DNA of 52,784 bases from assembly GCA_013115125.1 (NCBI GenBank), contig JABANN010000212.1, positions 1 through 52,784 of the forward strand, given 5' to 3'. A program made the position numbers and the translations under genes. The first letter of the stretch is position 1. Every line of letters begins with the position of its first letter. This DNA comes from Perkinsus olseni (lineage: Eukaryota; Perkinsozoa; Perkinsida). The notes beneath the pieces were generated by a model. The model saw nothing but the letters and a program-made list of their open reading frames with translations. It was not told the origin of the DNA and made no database searches. Positions 1 to 10,473 of this stretch are shown one piece after another.

Positions 1-946
1 GGCCATGGGGACAGATCGGCCACAATAATGTATTACAGTAGGCAATCATTGAAAAGGCGGTTCACTACAAAGTAACTTCGGCGAAGTTCGTAGGCTTCTG
101 TTGTTTTCTATTCTGGGCCCCAGAATCTGGGGTTACTCCTCTCTTCTCCACTGATCACGTTCTTGCAGTCTGCAGTCACGCCAAGGAGCTCGAGAACAGC
201 GAAGGCGGTTCTGCGGACTCCCTATCACTGTGGTGCACATGTGGTCCCAAGGCGCTTAAATGTGCTCACAATGGCCTTCACTCTTGTCTTTATATGGTCC
301 TAAGGCGCCTCGATGCTCCTTAGCCGGTTTCGTTGCGGCAACGACGTTGCCCTCGTCCGTCAGACGAGCTCTCCGTCTAAGCCTGTTGGTGAGATACACT
401 GTAGCTCACCAACAGGCCCCGATCACGAGAGGCATATCGTGGCTGCTACAGTATGTCTGTGGTTCGTTCTATCCTGACTCCGAGAAGCGTAACCGTCCTG
501 GTGTGTCCGCGAAGCGGAGCGTCTCAATGCGAAGCGACGTCGAGGTTCATACTATGCATCATCATCGTCGTCTCCGGCACTAGAAACCTAACGATTTCGT
601 GTGTTTGAGATGGACTTCAAGCGGTAGCTGGGAATACTGATGTTTGAAGATGAGGACTCTGGAAATTCTAGACTGGAAGTCGAGGTTGGGCTGGCCAGCT
701 GAAACCTTGGAGATGTGATGGAATGTTGCGAGTCGTCCCGATCTCTGAGACCGAGATGTTCTCATGGCTTTCAAGATGTTGCGTTTTTAGCTCCGTAAAC
801 CCTCTCGTAACTCTCGAGTGAACTTCTGCGGGCCGATTGTGGAGTCGCCTCAGGCCCGCGGTGTTTTAGTCGGAGAGTGTAACTCTCAGCTCTCTCTTTT
901 CTGAATCACAAATTCCGATGCACCTTCATAATAGCCTTCGATTTAG
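1..946. other. unresolved 5' region, hairpin-rich
   Basis: No convincing exon was found on either strand. The conserved N-terminal half expected for the TatD protein that ends at 1388 could not be located here, so it is either degenerate, outside the window, or split into exons I could not recognise. The stretch is rich in inverted repeats: a 37-nt hairpin at 381-417, an 8-bp stem at about 827-860 (GCGGGCC/GGCCCGC), and GAGAGT-GTA-ACTCTC at 873-887. Short open frames such as 260-583 have no recognisable protein features. Confidence 0.5.
381..417. repeat. 37-nt near-perfect hairpin
   Basis: A 13-bp perfect stem (GCCTGTTGGTGAG at 381-393, its complement at 405-417) encloses one A/G mismatch and a further 4-bp TACA/TGTA stem with a single-base loop. 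It could be a structured RNA, a transcription stop or a recombination-prone site. No function is established. Confidence 0.75.
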
Positions 947-1388
947 GTCTGAATGGTTGTAGCTTGAGGGCGACAGAAAGTCTCCAAGACGTAGTTCCCT
1001 TCATTCCAGTGGACAAGCTCATGTTCGAAACTGATGCTCCGTGAGTGGCCGTATCGGCTCTCATGATTATCAGACGCATGCTTGGGAAGGTACTGTGATA
1101 TTCGCCAGTCTCATGCCAGCTACAGGCATTTGGAGGGGAAGGAGGATTGGTGGTACCGTGGTGACACAGTAAAGAAGCCCGAGAAATGGGAGGATGGCAA
1201 ATTGGTGAGATGTCTCCCTCGAGCGAGGGCGTTGACTCTTGCCTGTTGGTCAGGTAAAGGGTCGTAACGAGCCCTGCTTGGTCGGGCAGGTGGCTGCAGT
1301 GGTGGCGTCGGTCCATCCAGCTGGCGAAGACGTCGTTGAGGCTGCGTATAACAACACTCTCCGTGTGTTTACCAAAATGCAAAGTTGA
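947..1388 (+). CDS. TatD-family deoxyribonuclease, C-terminal exons
   Basis: TatD proteins are metal-dependent TIM-barrel DNases. Three exons are readable: 947-1040, 1090-1204 and 1254-1388, with two introns of exactly 49 nt. They encode the family C-terminus: a GLNGCSL strand, an IPVDKLMFETDAP motif (the Asp of ETDAP is a metal ligand in the family), then the RNEPC helix and a closing AYNNTLRVF segment, as in TATDN1. Exon 947 opens in mid-codon, so more exons must precede it. The N-terminal metal-binding HxH region was not found in 1-946, so the gene is either partly outside the window or 5'-truncated. It ends 105 bp upstream of the next start codon on the same strand. Confidence 0.85.
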
Positions 1389-1493
1389 CTTACCCGTGAT
1401 ACAAGTTTGCGTTGTCTGTACTTACCCATGCGCGTGCCCTCTCAGTGGGCTTGTTTGAGTACCGACAGCGTTTGAGTCGGCCTACCTCTGTTG

Positions 1494-4400
1494 ATGTCCC
1501 TCCCCGACGGTCCCGGATCGCTCCACGCCATAGTGGAGCAGTTGGCCGAGGCGCACCCTGATTGGCTCGCAGTTGACGGCCTTGACGGCGAGCCTTGGTC
1601 CTACGGTCAGCTGTACTCGGCCTCTCTGCAGATGGCGGCAGCTCTTCGGAGTTTACTTGTCGACAGTGAAGCAACTGGTTACTCCCTCTCGGTTGGCGTA
1701 TGCGCCTCTCGTGGCCCTCGCTGGGTGGCCGTCTGCGTGGCTGCTTCGATGCTGGGGGTTCCCTTCGTCCCAATGGTCCAGGATTTGCACGCTAATACCA
1801 ATAACGAGGCGGAGGTCAAGAAGATAGCTGCCACTACTAGAGAGCGCAACACCGCGATTCTGAAGGATATAAAGCCAGCCGTGGTGGTGGTCGATGACAG
1901 CAGTACGCCTAGGGAGGTTATCGACCTGGCTGTCGGTGTGGGGACCAGCAAGGTCGCCCATATTAATTCGTTGCTCGACGGAGCGACGCAATCTGTTCCC
2001 AACGAACTGCAGCCCTTGCAGCCCGTGAAGAGGGAGTCCCCACTATGGTGAGCTCTGGTGGATCTACTTCGCTCCGCTGTTGATTCCCTCCATTTTCAGC
2101 CTCCTGTACACTGGTGGCACTACGAAAGCATCGAAATGTGCAGTGGTTTCCCAAGGCATGTTAGCTCACGAGTTCGTATCATATCCCATCATCATCCCCG
2201 ACTCTCGCCGAGACCTTCTGCTGGGAGGCCGCGACGGCCCTCGAGTGCTGCAGCAGTCCTCCTCCTATTGGGGAGCTACCTGCATTGGCCAGCTGTCCCT
2301 CTCTTTGGCGCTGAGAGGTTGCTTGGTGATGGTGGACACGTCATCTAGGAGTTCCGTTTGTGTTGGTATGGCTACTATGGATTTGAGGTCGATGATAACG
2401 CGGTTTAAAATTAATGTGGTTGGAGCTGTTCCAAGTCAGCTGGCCGCCACGACCCTCGACGAGGAGGTGCAGAAGAGTCTCCTCGCGGTCTTTACCTGGG
2501 GAGAGAAGCTCACGGCGCCGATTGGTGACGAGTGGAGCGCTAAGGTAATCCTTGACGCGACTAGGCAGAGAAATGACGGCTGTGGGGATCGAACCGGGGC
2601 GGCGGTTTTGAAACCGCCAGCGCGAAGCCCCGCCATCCAAGCGCGCAGCACGTACGACGACAGTCATGATAGTCTCTTCTGTAGATACCAATCCTCATAG
2701 AGCTGCTGGTGGCCACCGAGTACTGGCTCAGCATGTACCGGGTGGTGTCCCCCTCGGCCTCCAGTGGACCGGTGTTCACCGTCGTCCCCGGAGTGCGTGT
2801 CACCACTCTATCTGAAGACGAGGCCACGACCGGGCTCGCTAAAGGGGAGCTGCTCCTAGCTGGCCCTAGTGTCACCGAGAATGGATACGTCAATGAAGCC
2901 GACAATGAGGGGCTCTTCCTGCAAGCCGACGGCCGAAGGTTCTTCCGCACTAAGGATTTGATACAGGTGCAGCAGTGGAGGTCCGAGGAGGAGGGTGGCT
3001 CGGTGGAGACCCTAAGGTGGGTGACAGCCCGTCCTTGGCGGGGCATCTTGGAAGCCATCGATCAGGTATCTCGGGCGTAGCGACATGTTCATCAAGTTGG
3101 CAGGTCAGTGGGTTGACTTGGAGGTGTTGCAAGAGAAGATTACAGCACTGCCGTGTGTTAAGGAGGCGGTGCTGCTACAGCAACAGCAGACCTCACAGGC
3201 GGACGGTGGCGTTGAGGAAAGCCTAGAAGGAGTAAGATATCAAGATGATGGAGAGCGGACGGCTGTACATGCTTTTGTTATAATGAAGTAAGCGCCCTCT
3301 GTAGCACTGTTACGGTATGAGGGCGTGGCTCAGGCCCTTCCGGATGGCTACGATGGCGGAGGTTCAACGGCTTCTCCCGAGTGGCAACGTAGTCCAAGTC
3401 CACTGGCTTGCACTGGAAGCACTGCCCCGTCACACCGCCACCGGGAAGGTCGATCGTCGATCTCTCCTGGCCATGGTCGGTGATATAGATATCCTACCGC
3501 CTGCGACGGACGTGGAGGTCGAAAGATGCTTCGGTTACCTCGCCCGATGGTCCATCCTAACCGCGGCCATTGCTGTCGTCTACTACCTCTTCCTCGGCCT
3601 TTCGGGCATGTTCCTCGCGGCCCACTTTAATATGTGCTATTGGGTCTTCAACATGGTCAATGGCAACATCTGGGGGATACTTGGCAGGTGTAAGGAGCCG
3701 TACGTGGCTGATAAGCCCGGTGTCCGCCGTCTGCTTCGCTCCGCCTTGGCGTGGCTATTTTCGGCAGTGAGGTTTACTGCGGGGCAACTGAAGGGACTGG
3801 ACGGCTGGACGAGAAGCGAATGGGGCAATGGTGGTGGAGTTGTAGCCAGCTTCCTCCTCACTGGGGCCCTGTCGATCGTTATGAGCCTGATATCGTCTTC
3901 GAAGCTATGGTGGTTTACTTGGCGAGGGGTTGTTATGGTGTCCTCTGGCCTCTGGTTAGGGAGAGTCTTTCCTCGGCTTGATAAGCATTCCAGGGAGCCA
4001 TCGCTGATGCTACGATCTGTGCATGGTGTGGTACTGGTGGTGCAGTTCAACGTTCTTTGGTGGGCCACCATTGGCCGTAGCATCGAAAAAGAATCCTGGG
4101 TTGTGGATCGGGTCTCCGAGCCTGGAGCTAAGAGGTGGGTGCCATCATGGCTGAGGGATTGCTCAGTAGATCTACGCCTGTACGACAAGGCCTTGCGGAG
4201 GAAGGGAAGAGGTCGGCCCTCCTGTCGTCGTGGTGGCGCGGAGGAGTTCCTCATGGACAGCGTGAGTCGGGTGATGGCCTTTCGTGGATGACGATGATGA
4301 TGGTCGTCAGGTGTTTGTGTCCCCACGAGATCTGCGGCACTGTAGGGACAGGGGCGAGCTCGCGGAGGGGATGTTCGATAGGAGGGCGGGGGCGGGAGAG

Positions 4401-6667
4401 GGGAAGGCCATGAGCAGCTACGAGGAGTCCTACTACTACAGCTGGATGGACGGGGACGAGCCGACGGAGTGCCCTCTGCCACTGACGGTGCAGATATCAA
4501 CTCAGCAGTGGTCGGAGATGAGGCGAGAGGCGGTGGAGAACATCGACCGATGGTGGCCTGAGCAGGCGGCTGGACGCTTCGATGAGATGGTGATTGAGGG
4601 GGAGGGTTATGATATGGCAAGGGAGATGGTCGACGAGGAGGACAGAAGGCCGTCGACCAGCAGCAGCCCGGCGCGATCTGTAGGACAGCTAGAGGTGTCA
4701 GAAACTTCGACGACACCAACGCTTGGGGCAAGGGATGAGGAATCGACCTCAGAGAGCGAGGCTGATGACGACGAATGGTATGCCGGCGGTTGTGAGGAGC
4801 CATCGAGCGCACATCCGGCGACGGCCAGGGTACTCCAGGCTGAGGAGCAGATTGCTAAGAAGACCACCTCGAAGAATACCAAGTCGTTGGCACAGAAATT
4901 GGCCCTGTTGGTGGAAAGGCAGTTGGCCTACACCATCGAAGACTATGATGCCGAAGTGGTGTCCAGCATAGACTCGCTAGGGGCTGTCCAGCTGGCTCAC
5001 AGTATCAGGACGGAGCTCAGGATGGCGGGGCTCCTCACTGTGGGAGACGTACTCAAGTGTCGTAGTATCAACGACTTGGTTGCTGTTGTTGAGGGAAAGA
5101 GCGTCGCCGGGGCGCAGGAGGAGGAGAGGGAAAGTGAGGGGAGTGGGTGGTCGAAGAGGCTGTCGAGAGTACTGGATAAAGTCACTGGTGTCGACCCTGA
5201 AGGGCGCGGGCCGAAGTCCGCTGGTGTACCTGTCCAGATCTGGGGGTGGAACGGAGTTTGTGTTTGGATGCTCGAATGGCAGGGCGATGCAGACGAGGTG
5301 GACTTGCTGGCCCTGCAGTCAGCAGTCCAGGCGGTAGTGGCCCGGCAGGCCTCCATGCGGGTGAGTAATGACGTTGGTATCGGCTACTACACCTTCATGA
5401 ACGAGGCCCTGTCGGTCCAGGGGCTGGCCAAGTACATGGCCCTGAGCAGAGGTGGCCGCTGGTTCTCCTGGATCGCTGACGTCGCGTATGCTGTTGGTCG
5501 ATGGGTCCTCTGGCCCCTTTGGGGTCGGGTACATTTTTCTCCAGCGGTCGAAGGCCGGCCGGGTTCTGTCCGGATAAGAGAGTTCAGTTCTCGAGACGCC
5601 TTGAGGCGGTGGATCTACTCGGAGAAGCGGCATGGCTCTGGCTCACCCGTGGGCATCGACATTGTGCAACTGGACGAGAGCGATGACGGTTGTGGTCCTG
5701 TGAGGACCTTCGTCCGAGTCTTCGTCACCCATGCATTCTCTGACGGCTTCAGTGTCGTACCACTCCTCAGCGACCTCAACGAGGCCTACGCTGTTGCTCG
5801 TAGGGGTGCCCACAGAGGCCCCCGCAATCGACTGCTGCCGCCCCTCAGGGTCTCCGGGGCCCAGGTCCAAAGTAGTCGATTGAGGCGTACATTGATGGAC
5901 AGGGCCCGAGACGTCCATGGTGACACCCTCTACCCCTGCTACACGATAGATCTCACCACGGTGCCCCAGTCGGGCTTCGGACACTGTGTGAAGCTCCTAC
6001 CCTCCATCCACCTGGTACTGCAGAGTGTCGGTCGAAAGCTCGGGGCCCCTCTGGACGTGGCCTTGCTGGCGGCCATCGTCTTGGCATCGGTGAGGGAGAG
6101 GGGCTGGCGAAAGGTTGCCAAGGCGACCCTCGTGGTGCCCCTGAGGGACGGGCCTACTGAGCACCAGCTTGTGGGCCTGTTCGCTGACCTGAGGAATGTC
6201 GATATCCCCCTAGAAGATATTCCCGGCGATAAGGGCGAGCCCTGTGCGACGAGCGTCCTCAACTTTGTAGGCCCCCCGGGACCCCTGCTTGGAGTTCCAC
6301 TTTGTTTTTTCAGGTACTGACGCTTCGGCACATGGTCAAGTTTCGACGATGGACGATACCGACGCCCCTCAGCAGCTGCGAGAGGCTCCTTGTCAATCTC
6401 CTCCCTGCCCAGTTCCCCTCGGAGTCTGACGGTCCGGAGCGGTTCGAGCAGAATCTGCAAATTCTACCACTTCCTCACGGCAGCTCAGTGTCTGCGACCA
6501 GGGCCTTGGAGATTGCGTGTGACCAGACGAGCCGGGATTCCTGGGCTCTTCGGTTCAAGTGCCGCCAGCCGGACTACACTCGAGAGGATCTTGCCCGCTG
6601 GCTGGAGCACTTCCAAGGCGCCTTGAGGGATATGGTCGTCGACCCTATGAGACCGTTGTATCATTAG
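1494..6667 (+). CDS. NRPS-like A-membrane-carrier-condensation protein
   Basis: Seven exons (1494-2047, 2100-2544, 2685-3016, 3066-3287, 3322-4261, 4311-6267, 6315-6667) sum to 4803 nt, giving 1600 residues. The order is: adenylation domain with a degenerate A3 loop near residue 187 (YTGGTTKASK), an A7-like FFRTKDL, A8 (YLGRSDMFIKLAGQW) and A10 (TATGKVDR, catalytic Lys kept); then several hydrophobic helices at about 590-770; an acidic Ser/Glu-rich linker; a carrier domain with the phosphopantetheine site SSIDSLGAVQL (Ser about 1053); and a condensation-like domain with THAFSDG near 1304, where the first His of HHxxxDG is Thr. No thioesterase or reductase follows. By family knowledge it would activate an acid, load it on the carrier and transfer it to an acceptor at a membrane. 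Substrate and product are unknown. Intron 2545-2684 is unusually long and holds a tRNA-like antisense element. Confidence 0.8.
2571..2660 (-). other. tRNA-like/hairpin insert inside an intron
   Basis: Within the 140-nt intron 2545-2684 the minus strand carries a B-box-like GGTTCGATCCCC preceded by a palindromic stem (GGCGG/CCGCC around TTTCAAAA), with outer GGGGC/GCCCC pairing. The loop has an even number of bases and the T-stem does not pair, so it is not a valid tRNA gene. It looks like a decayed tRNA-derived insert that lengthened an otherwise ordinary intron of about 50 nt. Confidence 0.4.
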
Positions 6668-6848
6668 TACCGATTGTTTGATTAGAATTGAGTATCTGAC
6701 ACCTCTAGCTGTCCAGTGCGAGCAGGGCCATAGTTACGTTAAGTTGCTTTTCTTTTCCATCGCTTCGATTCTGCGTGTCCCTCACTGCCTTGCGTTGTCA
6801 TCAAACTCTTGAGGGGCTAGTCTCAGCGTTCCTCATCCCCTCATCCGA

Positions 6849-7724
6849 ATGGCAGGGCGTCGTGACTGCTCCCAGATCGTGGCGAAGTGCATCCACTACA
6901 GCGCAAGCGGCCTGCTCATCTTGCTTGGCGCCTTCTACGCTGTAACATCACTGTATTTCCTCTCACAAAGTATTGGCCATCCCTTGGGCACGGCCATCGG
7001 CCTCGGGTTCGGCCTTATCGTCTGCGCCACAGCCGTCGCGGGCCTCTTCGTGAATTCTAAGCGGAAAGTGTGGTATCTTTTATTACTGTTGCTCATGCAA
7101 GCTTTGGCGTATCTTTGTTTTTTCGCGGTCGCTGTGATCATGTCGATTTTCATGCCATCCCTCACTGGCATGGACCAGTACACTATGGCCCAGCTCAACT
7201 TCATCGCTGGTCGCGACGGCAGCTTCTACCGGGGCACGCGCACCGTCTTCCTTTACGTCTATAAGCATGCGGGCTGCTTTGGTGGGGAGTGTACGTTCCG
7301 TGATGCCGTAGATTCCTGCACTCTGGTGGAGTGCAACTCGTCCAAAGACCTGTCCAAGTCCCTCAACGACCTCCTAGGACGCCGCCCGATCGGCCCCGGG
7401 TATGGCAGTTCGATGAGCCTCTGCATGGCCTCTGCTATTGATGATGCTGATGTGGCTCAAGTGATGCCTTCATCAGTCAGCGTTTGGTGTGGTTGCAGTA
7501 CGGAGATCTTCCGGTACATGCGGTTGTGGTCGCCGTGGATTCTGGCTTCACTCTGGCTGGCGGTCTTCCTCCTCTTCCTCGTGGCTGCGACTACTCTGAA
7601 GACGATATTTATGAAGAGGATCCGATGGAGGGCAAGCGTGATTCGAAGTGTTGGACAGAGTGTCGGGCGGAGCGAAGGCGCCTCCATGGCTCAGCCTGAG
7701 GATGTCGAATTTGTTAGACTGTGA
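6849..7724 (+). CDS. tetraspanin-like four-helix membrane protein 1
   Basis: Single-exon, 291 residues. There are three hydrophobic helices in the first ~100 residues, a large loop at about 105-220, a fourth helix at about 228-250, and a basic tail. The loop is cysteine-rich and shares the pattern CxGGxC-F...C..V.C...K and a later WC with the next gene, so the two are tandem paralogues. The topology is that of tetraspanins, but the canonical CCG motif is absent, so the family call is by architecture only. The start is the first ATG and is followed at once by an uninterrupted hydrophobic protein. The lack of introns contrasts with its intron-rich neighbours. Confidence 0.7.
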   Translation: MAGRRDCSQIVAKCIHYSASGLLILLGAFYAVTSLYFLSQSIGHPLGTAIGLGFGLIVCATAVAGLFVNSKRKVWYLLLLLLMQALAYLCFFAVAVIMSIFMPSLTGMDQYTMAQLNFIAGRDGSFYRGTRTVFLYVYKHAGCFGGECTFRDAVDSCTLVECNSSKDLSKSLNDLLGRRPIGPGYGSSMSLCMASAIDDADVAQVMPSSVSVWCGCSTEIFRYMRLWSPWILASLWLAVFLLFLVAATTLKTIFMKRIRWRASVIRSVGQSVGRSEGASMAQPEDVEFVRL

Positions 7725-7987
7725 CTACGTGTAGTGTTATTAACCACTGTGTCCAGTGTCACCACTCCGTGTCACCGTTCAAACTGGGCCACTTAGAAAT
7801 GAAGATGATGCAGTAGTGTAATGTTTGTCTTATTTCGTTCTAACAGAGCAGGGTATGGGTCATGACATGTGACTTTACGGCCGGTAGGCGGCTGCATGGA
7901 TGAGTTCAAATCTTGTGTTGATCAATACTTGGCGGGTAGGGGTTACACAGCTTCTCTCATTGTACTTTATCCCACTCCTCCTCCTTA

Positions 7988-8812
7988 ATGGCTAGCTGCT
8001 GCGAGGCGTCGTCGCATTTCCTCAACTACCTAGCCGCGACCATCATCTTTGTCCTCGGTGGTTTGCTCGTGGCCGCCTCCATCTACCTCTTCGTCGCCTA
8101 TGCTGGCGCCCAGCTGATCAAGCAGTGGCCCCTCTGGATCATCCTGTTCGTTGGTGCTGCCCTACTCATCGTTGCACTGGTTGGTTGTGGCGCGACATAC
8201 AAGTACAACCGTTGCCTTCTCCTCTGCTTCCTCGCCTTCGCCAGCTTGATGCTGATCGTACTCATCGCGCTGTCTATTGCCGTCACCATCTACGGGGGTG
8301 CCATCCACTCCCTTGGAACCTCGGATACCCAACAGCTGCTCCACGTGACGGGTCAGGAGGCCACCGCCTACGGCTTGGTACGATCGTTCTACCTAGGCGT
8401 GTATGATCAGGCCCACTGCAGCGGTGGCTTGTGTGAGTTCCAAGGCCCCAACTTGGTGTGTTCTGAGGTCCGCTGTACGGTTGGGAAGGTCGGTGATGTC
8501 TTCTATAAGTGGCTACGCCATGGCCCTAGAGGACTGACGCCGGAGGTGTTGGCCGCCTGCCTGCGTGAGACGGCGCCTCATGCGACCACTGAGGCTGCCA
8601 GCGCCTGGTGTGTCAGCGACACCGTCATATTCGAGGCCTTGGGAAAGTGGGGATTGGCCTCTCTTATTGCCCTTTGGGTTATCACTGTATTTGTAGCATT
8701 GTTAGTAATCAGTAATACGACTGTCCTTTGCCGCAACAAACGTAAGAGGGAAGTCCATGCGCAAGCCGTACAGATTGAAGCTGTTCGAGACTTCCATTCT
8801 CTTAAAGTGTAG
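7988..8812 (+). CDS. tetraspanin-like four-helix membrane protein 2
   Basis: Single-exon, 274 residues, a paralogue of the gene at 6849. It has helices at about 12-38, 45-66, 74-98 and 225-250, with an extracellular-type loop between the third and fourth. The loop keeps six cysteines in register with the first copy (HCSGGLCEF, later VRC, then AWC). It lies 263 bp downstream on the same strand. Such proteins usually organise plasma-membrane or vesicle complexes; here the role is inferred from shape alone. Confidence 0.7.
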   Translation: MASCCEASSHFLNYLAATIIFVLGGLLVAASIYLFVAYAGAQLIKQWPLWIILFVGAALLIVALVGCGATYKYNRCLLLCFLAFASLMLIVLIALSIAVTIYGGAIHSLGTSDTQQLLHVTGQEATAYGLVRSFYLGVYDQAHCSGGLCEFQGPNLVCSEVRCTVGKVGDVFYKWLRHGPRGLTPEVLAACLRETAPHATTEAASAWCVSDTVIFEALGKWGLASLIALWVITVFVALLVISNTTVLCRNKRKREVHAQAVQIEAVRDFHSLKV

Positions 8813-9208
8813 ATCTCTTTAATCCAGCAGGCCCTTGCTTGTCTGGCGATTCACCGCCGTTGCTGTTTGTGGCCTCCTTGCATGACAATACCGGCCCCTC
8901 TGCCGGGGTACTCGGGTTTCAGCCTGTGCGCTGATTCGTTGGCCATTCTGTTGCGTTGAAGTTGAGGGGCAGTGTCGCTGAGGAGGACTCTTTGCAAAGC
9001 GATAGGGCTAGGGATCCAACCGTCAGAAGCACCCCTGAGGGCCCTGTCGCACGCGTGCGCGTTGAGGTGTCCACGCGTACAAGGGGTCCAGTGGTACAGT
9101 AGAACGCTTCTTTGCGGAGCAACTTCGGAGCCATCCATGCCCATCACGCCTGGGCCGCGTGGGCACTTGTGATCGCAGCATTATTGAGGATATCCCTTCT
9201 CGCCTCCA
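8813..9208. other. intergenic, nothing recognised
   Basis: No coding exon or RNA gene was recognised. A short GC-rich inverted repeat (CCGGCCCC/GCCGGGG) lies near 8890-8912. Confidence 0.4.
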
Positions 9209-10033
9209 ATGGCATTCGGAGCCGCAGCCTACCTCCTCTCTCGAAGTGCGTTCATCAACGTCCACTTCGTCTACCTCTACTGGCTCAATTTCATCTTTAA
9301 CGACCCATTTGGCATCGGAGGCAACACCATGGACTCGAGGGAGGTCCTTCCGTCTGAGGAATGTACACATTTTGATCCGAAGGCATTCGTCTCGAATATT
9401 GGGGCATTTCTGATCTTCTCCGCCACCCACTCTCTGCTGGCCAGAACAGCAGTGAAGAGGTTTCTTGGTCTGGAGGGTAAGCCCTACGAGCGGCCTTTGT
9501 TCGCCTTTCTGAGCCCGATAACGTGGTTCCTCAGCATCTACGGTTGGACGCCCATCGGTAACTGCAGTCGCTTTGATATCCTAAGTATTGGCCTGACCCA
9601 AGTGCTCATTTCTGGTGGGATATTCCTGCTGGCAAACCTCTACCTTCTGGGTCTCTTTTACGTCATGCCAGATCACGTCTTTGGCACTAGTCGCTACAAG
9701 TTGGCTGAGGGTGAAGAGCCACCGCACGAGCTGCTCACCACCTTTCCCTATAATCTGGTCCGTCACCCGGCAGCCTCCTCCTTCCTGTGGATGTACTGGG
9801 TCTTGCCAGCTTACACTGTGAACCATCTTCAGCTGGCTGCCTTGTGGACCATCTATATCATACCAGCTACCTTGTTGTTCGAGGAGGGCGGTTTAAGAGG
9901 GGCAGAGGGCGAGTTTGGCGACGCTTACGAGGAATACGCGAGCAAAGTGAATGCGTTTACCCCTAGCAAGCACGCCATCGCCAACGTCCTCGGCTGCCCC
10001 GTGGGCCAGAGAACCGACCGTAAAAGTGCGTAG
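9209..10033 (+). CDS. ICMT/NnrU-like membrane methyltransferase
   Basis: Intronless, 274 residues with about six hydrophobic segments. The C-terminal half carries the signature of the isoprenylcysteine methyltransferase / phospholipid methyltransferase / NnrU superfamily: YNLVRHPAASS followed by hydrophobic helices, then the E..FGDAYEEYASKV box. In the family these residues form the S-adenosylmethionine pocket at the membrane face. Likely acceptors are a thiol, an isoprenylated cysteine or a lipid; the sequence does not decide between them. The start ATG at 9209 begins the first hydrophobic segment. Confidence 0.75.
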   Translation: MAFGAAAYLLSRSAFINVHFVYLYWLNFIFNDPFGIGGNTMDSREVLPSEECTHFDPKAFVSNIGAFLIFSATHSLLARTAVKRFLGLEGKPYERPLFAFLSPITWFLSIYGWTPIGNCSRFDILSIGLTQVLISGGIFLLANLYLLGLFYVMPDHVFGTSRYKLAEGEEPPHELLTTFPYNLVRHPAASSFLWMYWVLPAYTVNHLQLAALWTIYIIPATLLFEEGGLRGAEGEFGDAYEEYASKVNAFTPSKHAIANVLGCPVGQRTDRKSA

Positions 10034-10473
10034 TAGAGTTTAATGGTGATTTAGATTTTTTGAGTCCCGTCTGTAGGTCTGGCATCCTGAACTTCAGAAG
10101 CCGGCCAGTAGTGGTGGTGTACGTGTTTTGTTGTTAGAGTCTGTCATTTCGTCACTTCTGATTATCTCTCCTTGGTAAATCGTCTCTTTTCCGCTGCTGT
10201 TGTGTTACTCGACGACAGAACCCTTGACTTGCAGTGGCGGCCAATGGAGAGTACAATCAAGTTGAGTACGCAGGTGCTATCCATCTTCATTTATCCTCGT
10301 AATACACAGCAGATTCGATCGCTTCCATGCGACCGATGTGATGGTGGTATCATGCGGCACGCACGAACAGTCAATTATTGGGCGAGCGAGAAACACCCAG
10401 TAACTTTCTCGAGGCTGCCACTGCGACGGCTGGGGAAGTGTGTGACTGCAGCGTTATTATTGTTGAGCTTGTA
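10034..10473. other. intergenic, nothing recognised
   Basis: No exon or RNA gene could be supported. Small open frames lack protein-like features. Confidence 0.4.

Noticed and set aside
260-583. 107-codon open frame as a gene
   Set aside because: It crosses the 37-nt hairpin, has low-complexity composition and no conserved feature.
2571-2660. A real tRNA gene (perhaps Sec or Ser) on the minus strand
   Set aside because: The stem-loop has an eight-base loop, the T-stem does not pair and no acceptor stem can be formed.
3729-3745. CTTCGCTCCGC as another copy of the intron motif (also at 45310-45322)
   Set aside because: Both are coding (LLRSA) in frame-consistent exons of the NRPS-like and DUF2009 genes.
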